From assembly GCF_000499845.2 (NCBI RefSeq), contig NC_023759.2:16776947-16840946 (forward strand): 64,000 nt of DNA. Direction: 5' to 3'. The notes beneath the pieces were generated by a model. That model was not told where the DNA came from and did not search any database. It worked only from the letters and a program-made list of their open reading frames with translations. Both the position numbers and the translations under genes were made by a program. Origin of the DNA: Phaseolus vulgaris. Its lineage: Eukaryota; Streptophyta; Magnoliopsida; Fabales; Fabaceae. Below are positions 1 to 10,106 of this stretch, piece after piece (position 1 is the stretch's first letter; every line of letters begins with the position of its first letter).

Positions 1-2
1 TT

Positions 3-1526
3 AGGGACGAAACGCAGAAGCTCCTCGCCGCGGGTCATATCAGGGAAGTCCAGTACCCTGAATGGTTGGCCAATGTCGTGCTGGTGAGGAAGAGTAACGG
101 GAAGTGGCGCATGTGCGTCGACTTCACAGATCTAAACAAGGCTTGCCCAAAGGATTCATACCATTTGCCAAGTATAGACGCCCTGGTCGATAGTGCAGCA
201 GGGTGCAAGTTGTTGAGCTTCCTCGATGCCTTCTCTGGGTACAACCAGATTAAGATGCATCCTATGGATGAAGAGAAGACCGCCTTCATGACTTGGAGAT
301 CGTGCTACTGCTACAAAGTGATGCCCTTCGGGCTGAAAAATGCAGGGGCCACGTACCAAAGGTTGATGGATAAGGTACTCGCACCGATGCTGGGAAGGAA
401 TGTGCAGGCGTACGTAGATGATATGGTCGTGACTTCGCTAGAAAAAAGCAAGCACATCTCAGATCTGGAGGAGTTGTTTACCACGATTACCAAGTACAGA
501 TTAAAGCTAAACCCCGAGAAGTGCATTTTTGGCATAGAGGCAGGGAAGTTCTTCGGTTTCCTCTTAACTGAAAGGGGAATTGAAGCAAATCCTGATAAGT
601 GTGCTGCCATCTTGGCGATGAGAAGCCCGACTACCGTGAAGGAGGTGCAGCAGCTTACAGGTCGGATGGCCACCCTATCTCGTTTCGTGTCAGCTAGTGG
701 AGAGAAAGGCCATCCGTATTTCCAATGCTTGAAGCGAAACAATAGGTTTGCCTGGACGAAGGAATGTGAAGAAGCTTTCGTAAGGCTTAAGGAGTATCTG
801 GCGAGCTCGCCGGTTCTGTGCAAACCTTTGGTGGGAACGCCTCTCAGGTTGTATTTTGCTGTAACTGAGAAGGCGGTGAGTGCGGTACTCACCCAAGATC
901 AAGATCACACCCAGAAACCTATTTATTTCGTCAGCAAGGTGTTACAAGGCCCGGAAGTAAGGTATCAGGCCTTGGAGAAAGCCGCCTTGGCAGTAGTATT
1001 CTCGGCGAGGAGGTTGCGCCACTATTTTCAAAGCTTTACGGTGCTGGTGATGACCTACTTGCCTATCCAGAAAGTCTTAAAGAAGTCTGATGTAGCTGGG
1101 AGAATGGTGAAGTGGGCAGCGGAGCTGTCGGAGTTCAACATCAAGTACGAACCCCAAGGACCGATCAAGGGGCATATTTTCGCTGATTTTGTGGTCGAGC
1201 TCTCGTCAGAAGCAGCACGAGTTGAGGGGGACGATTTTCGTTGGGTACTTTCGGTGGACGGATCGTCTAACCAGCAGGGCAGCGGTGCTGGAGTCATTCT
1301 AGAAGGGCCCAACGGCGTGCTGATAGAACAGTCCCTGAGGTTTGCCTTTAAAGCTAGCAACAATCAAGCAGAATATGAGGCGCTGATTGCAGGTATCTTG
1401 TTGGCTAAGGAGATGGGAGCTAAGGTGTTGGTGGCCAAGAGTGACTCGTTGTTGGTCACGGGACAAGTAACAGGCGAGTTCCAGGCCAAGGATCCACAAA
1501 TGGCGGCTTACCTGGAGTATGTGTAG
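3..1526 (+). CDS. Tat polyprotein, part 1: reverse transcriptase, RNase H and start of second RNase H
   Basis: The frame is open from the window edge, so the first methionine at 66 is not a real start. Fingers and palm of RT come first (LDAFSGYNQI near 218-250, PFGLKNAGATYQRLM near 325-369), with the catalytic YVDD at 411-422. The classical RNase H follows (about 850-1060), then a linker, then a second RNase H that begins near 1240 with VDGSS and contains the NQAEYEAL helix near 1360. Two RNase H domains in a row mark the Tat lineage. The frame ends at TAG (1524-1526) inside the second RNase H; the downstream sequence continues the same domain in the same frame, so this is a nonsense mutation, probably CAG to TAG. 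The protein would copy element RNA to DNA in virus-like particles. Confidence 0.85.
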   Translation, partial: RDETQKLLAAGHIREVQYPEWLANVVLVRKSNGKWRMCVDFTDLNKACPKDSYHLPSIDALVDSAAGCKLLSFLDAFSGYNQIKMHPMDEEKTAFMTWRSCYCYKVMPFGLKNAGATYQRLMDKVLAPMLGRNVQAYVDDMVVTSLEKSKHISDLEELFTTITKYRLKLNPEKCIFGIEAGKFFGFLLTERGIEANPDKCAAILAMRSPTTVKEVQQLTGRMATLSRFVSASGEKGHPYFQCLKRNNRFAWTKECEEAFVRLKEYLASSPVLCKPLVGTPLRLYFAVTEKAVSAVLTQDQDHTQKPIYFVSKVLQGPEVRYQALEKAALAVVFSARRLRHYFQSFTVLVMTYLPIQKVLKKSDVAGRMVKWAAELSEFNIKYEPQGPIKGHIFADFVVELSSEAARVEGDDFRWVLSVDGSSNQQGSGAGVILEGPNGVLIEQSLRFAFKASNNQAEYEALIAGILLAKEMGAKVLVAKSDSLLVTGQVTGEFQAKDPQMAAYLEYV

Positions 1527-2441
1527 GAGTTGAAGGGTTCCTTTGCCTCGTTCGAGGTGGTGCATGTACCCAGGGAGCAAAATGCCCGAGCTGACCTGCT
1601 AGCCAAGCTCGCCAGCTCGGGCAAGGGGGGTAGGCAGAGGACCATTATTCAAGAAACTCTGAAGACGCCTAGGGCGTTTGTAGCAGATCACCAGGTTCTT
1701 CAGATAAGTAAGTCGACGGGGATAGGGGCGAGAAGTCACAGGTCCTTAACCCAGGAGACCTTGAGAACGCCAAGAATAAGAGCATGTCGAGGGGAGAGGG
1801 TGAACGTGGCGCAGGTCTGCGCTACGCATAGGCCAGACACATGGATAACGCAATACCAGCGCTGCCTGGCAGATGGCGTTCTCCCGCTGGATCCGACGGA
1901 GGCTAGGAAGATAAAGAAGAACTCTAGCAAGTTCACCTTGATCGACGGCGAGCTGTTCAGGTTTGGGTTTACACACCCACTCCTAGTATGTGTGCACGGA
2001 GAAAAATGTACAAGGATTATGGCCGAGCTCCATGAAGGTATATATGGGAGTCACATCGGGGGTCGAGCTCTGGCTGCAAGAGCTCTCCATGCAGGTTATT
2101 ACTGGCCAACGATGAGGGAGGACTGCAAGAAGTATGCTCAATGTTGCAAGCAATGTCAGCAGCACGCCGATTGGCACAAGGCACCCCCTGAAGAGCTGAA
2201 GTCAATTTATAGCCCCTGGCCGTTTCACACTTGGGGAATCGACATTCTAGGACCCTTCCCATTGGCAGTCAGGCAGATGAAGTACTTGGTAGTGGCGATT
2301 GAATACTTCACCAAGTGGATCGAAGCGGAGCCAGTAGCCCAGATCACCGCACATAAGATCGAAAGCTTTGTATGGAAGAACATCGTGTGCCTAAACGCCT
2401 GGTGTCGGACAATGGGACTCAGTTTGCAAGTCACCTGTTGA
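1527..2441 (+). pseudogene. Tat polyprotein, part 2: end of second RNase H and N-terminal half of integrase
   Basis: It is in the same frame as the preceding segment after the TAG. The end of the second RNase H is recognisable (VPREQNARADLLAKLAS near 1567-1617). After a linker comes the integrase zinc domain: histidines near 2030-2055 and the pair CKQC near 2146-2157, then the catalytic core starting WGIDILGPFP at about 2233. The frame fails near 2385, just before the second catalytic aspartate; what follows to the stop at 2441 is out-of-frame. Comparison with the next frame suggests about 11 bases were lost after the VC codons. Confidence 0.8.
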
Positions 2442-3055
2442 AAAAGCTGTGCGAAGAGGTGGGAATACAGCAGGTGTTTGCATCCGTTGAGCACCCACAG
2501 ACGAATGGCCAAGTGGAGTCTGCCAATAGGGTGTTGCTGAGAGGTTTAAAGAGAAGACTAGAGAAAGCTAAGGGATCGTGGGCTGAAGAGGTACCCCGCA
2601 TAGTTTGGGCGTACCATACCACTGAACAGTCAGGAACCCCTGAGACCCCGTTTAGCCTGGTTTATGGGTGTGATGCGATGATTCCAGTCGAAATCCAGGA
2701 AAGCTCGCCGAGATTCCAGAACTTTGTGGCGGAAGACTCGAACGAAGAAAGAAGAATGAATCTGGATTTACTGGATGAGGTAAGGGAGGAGGCGAGAGTG
2801 AAGGCCGAAGCAGTAAAGAGGAGGATTGAGCGAAGGTATAACTCTAAGGTAATGCCGAGGCGGTTCAGAGGGGGCGACCTGGTGATGAGGAAGGCCCATC
2901 AATACGAGATGGAGAACAAGTTATCACCTAAGTGGACGGGATCGTTCAGAATAACCGAGGTGCTCGGGAACGGCGCCTACCGCTTAGAGACGTTAGAAGG
3001 AGGGGCGATTCTTCGCACTTGGAACGCCACGCATCTCAAATTATATTACAGTTAA
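2372..3055 (+). pseudogene. Tat polyprotein, part 3: C-terminal half of integrase
   Basis: The second integrase aspartate lies in VSDNGTQF (about 2402-2425) and the catalytic glutamate in NGQVESAN (about 2503-2526). The core ends near 2700 (TPFSLVYGCDAMIPVE). A basic coiled stretch follows, then the small SH3-like end domain (GDLVMRKA ... GSFRITEVLGNGAYRLETL), and the stop is at 3053-3055. The segment is one frame off from the previous one, so real translation would have needed an unbroken ancestor. The length from zinc domain to stop is normal for a gypsy integrase without a chromodomain. Confidence 0.8.
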
Positions 3056-3213
3056 AGCCTTGTAAGTAAAGACGAACATGAAGAGATTTACATGCTTTCT
3101 GTTACAACAGTTCAAGGGGGCACTCTTTTTTCCCTAAGGAGGGTTTTTAATGAGGCCACCCAATAAAGAAGAGTTTTCAAGTTTAAAGTTTCTAAGATTG
3201 CATGCTTTCTAGT

Positions 3214-3407
3214 TAAAAGTTTTAAAGTCCCCATCGTTTTTCGGCGATTGGCGGCATCAGTTAAAAGTTTCAAAGTCCCCATCGTTTTTCGGCGATTGGC
3301 GGCATCAGTTAAAAGTTTTAAAGTTCCCATCGTCTTTCGGCGATCGGCGGCAATAGTTAAAAAGTTTAAAAGACCTCATCGTCCTTCGGCGATCGGAGGC
3401 ACCAGTG
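3214..3407 (+). repeat. 48-bp tandem repeat, four units
   Basis: Four consecutive ~48-base units share the pattern AGTT-AAAAGTTT...CCCATCGT...TTCGGCGAT-GGCGGCA. The first two are nearly identical; the last two are diverged (TTCCCATCGTC, CTCATCGTCC). The repeat lies directly after the integrase stop in the spacer before the antisense gene, where Tat elements often carry satellite-like arrays. Confidence 0.8.
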
Positions 3408-3449
3408 ATGATTAAAGACCTCAACGCTCTCGTGCGTCTTGAGGCAACA

Positions 3450-3661
3450 AAAGAAGTCCTCCTCGCCTTCGAGCGAGCGCAGGCAAGAATAGAGGAAGTC
3501 CTCCTCGCCTTCGAGCGAGTGCAGGCGAGAACAGAAGAAGTCCTCCTCGCCTTTGAGCGAGTGCAGGCAAGAACAGAGGAAGTCCTCCTCGCCCTTGAGC
3601 GAGTGCAGGCGAGAACAGAAGAAGTCCTCCTCGCCTTTGAGTGAGTGCAGGCGAGAACAGG
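3450..3661 (+). repeat. 39-bp tandem repeat, about five units, each able to fold
   Basis: The unit has the form GAAGTCCTCCTCGCC-TTTGAGCGAGTGCA-GGCGAGAACA. CTCGCC and GGCGAG within each unit are inverted copies, so each unit can form a short hairpin. Diverged relatives of the unit appear again near 3724-3765 and 3913-3950. Open frames through this block on both strands are caused by the repeat length being a multiple of three and are not genes. Confidence 0.8.
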
Positions 3662-4650
3662 TTAAAAGTCCTCGGTGCATCTAGGGGGAGGAGATGTACA
3701 CCCTGGGCAAGCTGAGGCACCAGAGAAAGTCCTTCTCACCTCAGAGTGAGTTCAGGCAAGATGAACTGAAAGGTCAGGGGTGTTCGTGACCTTAAACGGC
3801 GGGAAGGGAAGGTTGATGGAAAACGCCTTTTCCCCTTTAAGCGAAACATCAATATTGACCCAGTAAGACCAGATAAAGCTTCCATGCTTGCAGGCGGTGC
3901 GAAGATAGATAAAATCCCTCTCGTCTTGAACGAGTTCAGGTACGGCGTGAAGGGTGGAAGAAGTTAAAAGGATAACTGAAGTAGGTTCGAAGAAAATACC
4001 TCACTATCCAGATCATTGTTCTTAAACTCAAGGAGGTAGAGAAAGATCCGAAAGGCGCCTCTACCCCCAGATGAGGGAACAATGATCAAGTTATGAAAGT
4101 AAGAAAGATCGCATCGCCAGAACCCTACGGCGTGAGGGTTGAGATAGCGAATGGGCTGTACGGCGATTAGAAGAGTTCCAGGCGATGACAGGAGTAAGGG
4201 GTCACCTCGCTTGGCAGATCAGGTAAACTGTATTTTAATACTAGTTTGAGTTAAAACCTGTTGCCTAGTAAGTGATTTATGCTAAGGTTTGTTGCCTTAA
4301 GTTCACAAGTTGTGTTAAATATCATCGCTAAAGAGTTAATAGTTGCTCAAGTTTACTTTGAGGTAACAGTTTGATAAGTTGTTATAAGATTACCAGTTTA
4401 CTCAAGTTAAAAGCAGTATGTGAAGGGTTAAGCCCGAGTATTGCTGAGTTGATGCAGTTGAGTAAGTTTCACCGGTTACGTTAGTTAACCCCACAACAAA
4501 TAGAGGCAAAAGCATGCAAGGTAAATAGAAAGACGATATTCAGGAAATGAAAATTATATAAGCAGCGTCAATTCAAGTCTATACACAAATAGCTATTACA
4601 AACAAAGGATAAACGACAAGTTTCGAAGAAGAGGTGATGGGGAGAGGCAG
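3662..4650. other. Spacer between Tat integrase and antisense gene
   Basis: No coding frame is supported. The first 300 bases contain decayed relatives of the 39-bp unit. The rest is AT-rich with repeated TTAAAG/GTTAA words and would hold the 3' untranslated region of the antisense gene. Confidence 0.5.
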
Positions 4651-5643
4651 TTAGTCTTCGGAGGGTACAATCTTCCCATCCACCACTTCGTTGCAGATCG
4701 ACACCATGGAAAGGTCGAGCTTAGGGTATTGGCATGCTACTTGCTCCAGAGCGGCGTCGAACCCGGCGGAGAGGACTTGAGCAGCGCTCTGCTCGAGCTC
4801 ATGAGTTTGCCTCTTCAGATCTTCTTTCTCCTCATGAGATCGAGCGAGTTCTTCAGCAGCTTTTTTGCCCTCATCCCGAGTCTGGGCCAGCTCTGCAGCA
4901 ATCTTTTTGGTCTCCTCACGAGCTTCGGTGAGCTCAGCAAGAGCCTTGTCCCTTTCCTTCTCGACCTTCCCTAGGAGGATCTCCCTGTCTGCTGATCTCT
5001 TTTCAAGCTTCTCCACCATAGAAGCTTCAGCCTTTCGTGCGGCCTCCATATCTGCCACCTTGACCCTGTATGGAACCAACTTACTTTCCAGGTCAATTTT
5101 CTCTTGAAGCTGGGTGTGCAGTTTTTGGCGCAGATCGGAGGCCTCCTTGCGTGTGTTCCTTAGCTCGGCATCCATTGCGTCCTCCAGCCTTGAATGTTCG
5201 ATCTCCACCATCATCAGATTGCAAGAGAGTTTTTCAACCTCAGCCCTTATCATAAGGTTTGACTCCTTGAGCGCGGAGTTCTCCTCTTGGAACTTCTTGA
5301 CTGAATCCTTCACAGCTCTTGATACGAGCAAAGGAAGATCTTCCGCCATGGTTTTCAGTTGGGCTGTGAAGGGTCCCAAGGTCTCTTCGAAGGAAGCTGG
5401 GAGGCTTGAGGCTGATGCTGGAGGCACTGGTGGGGTCTGATGTTGACTTTCACCACCACCCTCTTGAGCTTGTAAAGCAAGGGGGGCTTCTAGGCGTGGC
5501 GGTGAGGTCGGAGATTCTGTTATAAGTATTGGCGAAACCTGAGCGCCCTCATCTTCTCCTAATGCGGCCCCAGCGATGGATGTGGTCGAAGGAGGACCCT
5601 CTCCGATACAAATGGTGTTGAGGCGCTTGGAGAGTTTTCTACG
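4651..5643 (-). CDS. Antisense Tat-element gene, exon 3: coiled-coil C-terminal part
   Basis: This is the last segment of the antisense gene. The frame is open from about 5643 to the stop at 4651-4653 and has no good ATG at its start, as expected for an internal exon. The first ~70 residues are rich in Pro, Gly and Ser. The following ~240 residues are a strongly charged heptad-like coiled coil (repeated KAEAS.. EKL, ELTEAREETKKIAAEL, ELARSHEEKEDLKRQ). It joins the exon 2 segment only with a one-base frame change near 5636-5645, so this copy carries a frameshift, or the true junction is not recognised. A structural or RNA-binding role is possible, but the function is unknown. Confidence 0.6.
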   Translation of the reverse strand, partial: RRKLSKRLNTICIGEGPPSTTSIAGAALGEDEGAQVSPILITESPTSPPRLEAPLALQAQEGGGESQHQTPPVPPASASSLPASFEETLGPFTAQLKTMAEDLPLLVSRAVKDSVKKFQEENSALKESNLMIRAEVEKLSCNLMMVEIEHSRLEDAMDAELRNTRKEASDLRQKLHTQLQEKIDLESKLVPYRVKVADMEAARKAEASMVEKLEKRSADREILLGKVEKERDKALAELTEAREETKKIAAELAQTRDEGKKAAEELARSHEEKEDLKRQTHELEQSAAQVLSAGFDAALEQVACQYPKLDLSMVSICNEVVDGKIVPSED

Positions 5644-6054
5644 TAGTTAAGGCCGCTGCTTTCAACCACTGGGGCACGGCGGCCAGGGGTGTCGCTTGGA
5701 CTGGTCCTAGCGGAGCTGGAGGTGAGGGCGGTGTTGGTGTTGGGAGTGCAGGTGGTGTAGAGATGGCCACCCTTGTCCTCTTAGTAATAAGACCATCCTC
5801 AGTGTCTTCGTCGTCATTTTCTTCCTCTTGCACCACCTGAGGAGTCTTCCTTTTGGGTTTCCTCAAAACTAGTTTTTTCCTTTTTGGGGCGGGTAGTGCC
5901 CCAGAAGAAGTTGGACCTCGGGGAGGAGTCTTGCCTTGGGCAGCTTGGGCAGTCTCCACCACCGAGTTGGGCACAGTTTGGGAGCCTGCCGCAAGCTTGT
6001 GGGATCGGGCGATCGCCCTCAATTCCGCCAGTTTTCCTTTTCCCAACATATTAT
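5640..6054 (-). CDS. Antisense Tat-element gene, exon 2: basic/proline-rich linker
   Basis: It begins after the acceptor TTGTGCAG (complement of 6055-6062). Splicing from the exon 1 donor keeps the same frame across the junction. The segment contains a basic cluster that looks like a nuclear localisation signal (PKRKKLVLRKPKRK), then an acidic patch (EEENDDEDTEDG) and a proline-rich stretch. It ends at TAG (5639-5641), where the next segment continues in another frame. No enzyme domain is seen. Confidence 0.6.
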
Positions 6055-6253
6055 CTGCACAAGGTAAAGGATAGATGAGCAACCAAGGCAGAAGCAGAAC
6101 ATGCAAGTATATTCATACAGAGATAACGCAAGTAGTACATGGATGAATGATCAAGGCCAATACAGAATAATGGAATGCCAAAAACAGAATGGTAAAAATG
6201 CTAAGTCAGTTTTAACACGAAGCGAGAGTCTTGGTGCTGGGGTAAGGGCTAAC

Positions 6254-7223
6254 CTATGTGCATTTCGAGTTGGCTCTCGAAGAACTCGAAGGGAATTATT
6301 GAGGCAGTGGGGAAGGTGATGTTGGCAGCAGCCACACTCTTCCAGAAGAGACAAAGATCTTTGTCTAACTCCCCCATGTTGTCAGGACTTCTTGGTCTCC
6401 TGAAGTTGTCCTTGGAATTTTTGTTTCCCTTGTTTACCCAATACAGGGGGAAGCCGTCAAGCAGTGAGGGGTCTTGATCGTTCTGGCACATCTTGAAGAA
6501 CTTCCCCTTCCAGTCTTTATACGATTGCTGGAAGATTGACCTTCCAGCAATCCCATTCAAGCTGACCCAGGGGCGATCTCCGGGATTCTTTGCCTCAATT
6601 AGGAAGAGGAAGACATCGACCGAAGCCGGCCGCACCAAGTGCGCACAGAGGATTTGGAACGCCCTTACGAACGCCCAACTGTTGGGATGAAGCTGGGCAG
6701 GGGCGATGTTGAGCTCAGTCAGTAGCTCTCTCTCGAAACGAGTAAAAGGAAACCTAAGTTTCACTTTCTTGAACAGTGTGGCGTAGATGAAGCAGAACAA
6801 CTCGCCGTTGTTCCCCTTATCGTCAGCACAGATCGGTTCTCCCAGGAGGCAAGGCAGCACGGTCACTTTGTTATCATGCTCCTTGTGAAATGAAAGGTCG
6901 GGTTGATCTCCTTTCTTCAGTCGAAGCACACCCAACTCAGTATTTATTGACGAAGTCTCTTTCAGCAGAGCCGGGGTGGCCCAAGGATAGAGCTCCTTGT
7001 AGTCTTGCGGAGGAAGGGAGGCTCCCCCGGCGAGTGGTGGAGTTGCCTGGGTAGGGTTGGCGTGAGAAGAGGTAGGCCTCTCGGCCTGTGTGGAGGGAGC
7101 ACCAGAGGCTCGTGAGGGGTTGCGTGTTGGTGGAGGATATGTCCCAGGGACAACCCTACGAGTTTTGGGTGGAGGGTTTCGCGATGAAGAAGGAGGATTA
7201 GCGGTGGACTTCGTGTGAGCCAT
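6254..7223 (-). CDS. Antisense Tat-element gene, exon 1: putative gypsy-type transposon domain protein
   Basis: It starts with ATG at 7223, just after an acceptor-like TTTCCTTTGCAG (complement of about 7234-7245), which suggests an upstream leader intron. The first ~85 residues are Pro/Ser/Thr-rich and disordered. The remaining residues carry a globular domain with the signature LNIAPAQLHPNSWAFVRAF, which I recognise as the 'putative gypsy type transposon' family (Pfam PF04195) found in antisense genes of Tat elements. The donor is AG|GTTAGC at 6253-6252; without splicing the frame would stop at 6249. The intron (6253-6055) is 199 bases with normal borders. The role of this family is unknown. 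Confidence 0.7.
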
Positions 7224-7349
7224 CGCAGGAACTGCAAAGGAAAGAAAAGGGATGAAATGAGGACAGCAGAGAATGACTCGATTGAGGACGAAGAGGATAG
7301 AACGAACGAATAAGGGTTCGCTGGGATAGACGTTATCAAGGACGAAACC

Positions 7350-8354
7350 TGATGAGAATCAAATAAAGGAGGCTTTTATTAATGGAGGAAGAGGACATCC
7401 ACCCTCACATTTGAAGTTCTTCCTTCTAGTCTTCTCAAAATTAAAAGAAGAAATAAAATAAAGATGAGGCCCAAGCCCAAAGCCCAAGCCCAAGCCCAAG
7501 AAGGCCAAAGCCCAAAGAGCCCAAGTCCATCCCATGAGGGGCAAGGCCAAGCTTTGAAATACTCTTGTATAGTTTTAGGAGGTTTGGTTATTAAATAAAG
7601 GTGTGTGAAAATGTAAAATAAAGTCACATTGTCCATGTGACTTAGGAGAGTGGTGTAGGTGTAGTTTTTGGGAGGTGTCATAGTAGAAAAAGGTCACACC
7701 TCCCATGTGACTTGTTTTTGGTGGGAATTTCAAATGAGTTTATTTGAAATTTCCCACCTATTTTTCAGCACCTTAGGCTATAAATAGAGGTGCTTCCTTT
7801 GTAAAATTCAGATTTGAATTCATCTAAAGAAACTATACTCAAAATTGGAGTGAGCATTTGGAGAGCTTTTGAGCTTCTACTCTAGTCTTATCTTGAAGGA
7901 CCATGGTTTCCTCAAGTGGCGGCTTCCACACTCATCTAGGAGCATCCATACTTCTAGTGGCGTGATCATCCAACCTATCTTCCATCTTCATGAGCATTCT
8001 CTTCTCCTTCCTTTCTTCTCTTTCAATTACTCTTGTTGTCTTGTGTTCTTGAGCATTTTTTGGTTCGGCTGTCCTTAATTTTCCAGCACCTATGTTTTGG
8101 TTTTCTAAATTCTGTTCGGTACATTTGTTTGTGTTTTAATTCTGTTCGGTCTTCTCTTTTATAATTCCTTTGTTGATTCAATTTGACAATATTTGGTTCA
8201 TCCAAATGAGTTTGGGAATTGGTACTTGTTTTGGTGAGTTCTTGACTTAGAACCATGATCCAACTTCTAAGAAAGTGCCTCTTTATTTTCCAGCTCAAGG
8301 TGATTCCTCAAAGTGTCAAGAATCTTGTTCTATGTGGCTATTGGAATCACATCA
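7350..8354 (+). mobile_element. CRM-family solo LTR, TSD AAACC
   Basis: It starts TGATGAGAATC, ends AATCACATCA and is flanked by AAACC at 7345-7349 and 8355-8359. The internal landmarks match the CRM element at 33886-46238: an open frame from base 2 ending ...LKFFLLVFSK (about 7411-7440), a TATA box TATAAATA at 7779-7786, and the CTCAAGTGGCGGC / AGTGGCGTG pair at 7911-7964. It is inserted upstream of the antisense gene of the Tat element, between its promoter side and its first coding exon, so it could also disturb or supply transcription there. Confidence 0.9.
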
Positions 8355-8359
8355 AAACC

Positions 8360-8805
8360 TTAGGTTGCGAGAAAAAGAGAAACAGCCCACAACGTATGCT
8401 TCAGACAGTTAATGGATGATGCAAACCGATTAAAATGCAGTAAATGTCAATAGGAGGAGTAAAAGGGTTACCTTTTTATGATCGGATGAACGCTGAAGAA
8501 AGTTGAAGATTGAGAGAGACGAGAAGTTTCGTGGTTCGCAGAGAAAGCGTTTGGAATGCTTGAGGATGAAGAAAGATGATGAAACAGTGAATAGCGCGAA
8601 GGGTTTAAGGGTTTTGAACGTTGTAGGAAGTGCAAACGACGATTAAAAACGACCGTTGATGAAGCCACGTGTCGTTTGATTAAAGAGGGGGTTGGTGGAG
8701 CGTCAGAGAAGCAAAGGGTACGAACGGCGGAAATCCGTACAAGCGCCACGTAGATCGACGATGATTTGACTTCTTAGTCTTTTCGCCGGTCAAGTCTCAG
8801 CTTAA
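8360..8805. other. Tat spacer between the CRM solo LTR and the polypurine tract
   Basis: No gene is supported. On the minus strand this would be the promoter and leader of the antisense gene. An open frame at 8468-8749 (-) has no recognisable domain and is more likely leader sequence. Confidence 0.4.
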
Positions 8806-8819
8806 GACTGGGGGGCTTG
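8806..8819 (+). promoter_or_regulatory. Polypurine tract of the Tat element
   Basis: The run GACTGGGGGGCTTG lies directly before the LTR start TGTACCG at 8820. This is the usual position of the plus-strand primer. Confidence 0.65.
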
Positions 8820-9777
8820 TGTACCGATCAGGTAATCGGGAGTGATGACGTGGCAGCAAGCGATAATATAGGCGTGTTGAACGGGACACCTGGCTGACAG
8901 AAGGGAAGTACATCGGGAAGTCTGTGTAGTCGCCAATCGTTGACTTGGCGTTCTCCGATCTCTAGTGTGTGTAACTGGCGGTCACCAGAGTTGCGTCATA
9001 GTCGCCATATGTGAGTACTAGGAGATCAGGTGGTTAGAGACCGCCGAAAGGGGCACATCGCCGAAAGATAAGGAAAGCTTGCTTAAGGTTTCCAAGGGGT
9101 ACAAGTACGGGGGACTAGTGATATGCTTGTCACGCAGCAGTGGAGGATGAGGTTATCAGATGATCATTCCCTAGCCAGAGGTCGGGGCAAGGGAACAGTT
9201 TCCTAGAACATGCATGGTGTGCAAGTGAAGCAGATCGTGATAGCGGCAGGCGAGACCACAGAAAAGGTGTGCATGGTGACACCCCGTACTCGCCACTTAA
9301 GGGGGTCGCGCTCCAAGGAAAGTTGTGCACCAAGTTACTCCTTGTATGGGTAACTTAGTCGAATGGCTTGAAGAGTAGTAGTGATGCTCAAGTGGGGGAG
9401 GCTCCAGATAGCGACACATGTACAGCTGGATGTGAGCCACGTGTCCAGAGGTGTAACCGTCAGGAGGGAGAATATGCTCAGGTATATAAGGAACACTTAA
9501 ACGACTTTTGTGGTACACTTTCAGAATACTTTCTAGTACACTAAGATTCACTGCGCACGGTTCCTTGAGTTGAGATATTCTCTCTGAGTTTTTGGTGATT
9601 CCGTCACTGACTTGAGCGTCGGAGCGCGATCGGCCGCAGCGGCGCCACTTTGTTTTCTTCAGGTTATTGTGAGGAATTAGGGCGTGAGGAGCAAAGGCTA
9701 ACGTGGTGCGAAGCTGATCAAGAGGAGAGACCTTTGACGTGGCAAGACTCTTGCACTCAAGTCAACCGGCAGGATCA
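8820..9777 (+). repeat. 3' LTR of the Tat element
   Basis: It runs from TGTACCGATC to CGGCAGGATCA, 958 bases. It matches the solo LTR at 15032-15840 in both termini and layout (TGTACCG start, GGATCA end, TATATAA box, GCGATCG(G/A)CCGCAGCGGCGCC motif near the end). A TATA box lies at 9483-9489. Confidence 0.85.
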
Positions 9778-9851
9778 AAGGTAATTCAAGAGGACCCACA
9801 TTTGTAAGGGGACCAAATCTTTGCACTTGAACTTGAATTTTGTAGGGAAAA

Positions 9852-10106
9852 TTGATGGAAAGCATACAACTGTTGTATCTGGACAGTGGTTGTTCAAAAC
9901 ACATAACAGGAGATACATCTAAGTTTGTGAACATCATCTTCAAACAAGAAGGTCATGTGACATATGGAGACAACAACAAAGGAAGAATTCTTAGAAGAGG
10001 CTCTGTAAGAGACAAAAGTATCTTGCTAATTCATGATGTCTTGTATGTGGAGGGACTAAAACACAACTTGCTTAGCATTAGCCAACTGTGTGACAAACTA
10101 TTGTGA
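9852..10106 (+). pseudogene. Copia element A protease
   Basis: An aspartic protease fragment with the signature LDSGCSKHITGD (about 9876-9911) and the typical end KHNLLSISQLCD. It cuts the gag-pol polyprotein in this family. The frame breaks near 10095, where the downstream pol continues one frame away. No start codon of its own is expected, since copia elements use one long gag-pol frame. Confidence 0.8.

Larger units (their letters stand above)
1..9777 (+). mobile_element. Tat-type Ty3/gypsy retrotransposon (5' end off the window)
   Basis: The window opens inside reverse transcriptase. The order is RT, RNase H, a second (archaeal-type) RNase H, integrase, a tandem-repeat spacer, an antisense spliced gene, a polypurine tract and a 3' LTR ending at 9777. 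The doubled RNase H, the YVDD box and the antisense gene after integrase are features of the Tat (Retand/Ogre-like) lineage. The element sits in the 3' part of the gag of a SIRE-type copia element, because gag tail sequence resumes at 9783. The base 5-mer after the LTR is AAGGT; its partner would lie left of the window. The element is interrupted by a CRM solo LTR at 7350-8354. It is not autonomous as it stands: one nonsense codon, one frameshift in integrase and one in the antisense gene. Confidence 0.85.

Noticed and set aside
3450..3661. CRISPR-like array
   Set aside because: Units are contiguous tandem repeats without unique spacers, in a plant retrotransposon.
3405..3720. Open frames on both strands through the 39-bp repeats
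   Set aside because: They arise because the unit length is a multiple of three. Text is purely repetitive and there is no domain.
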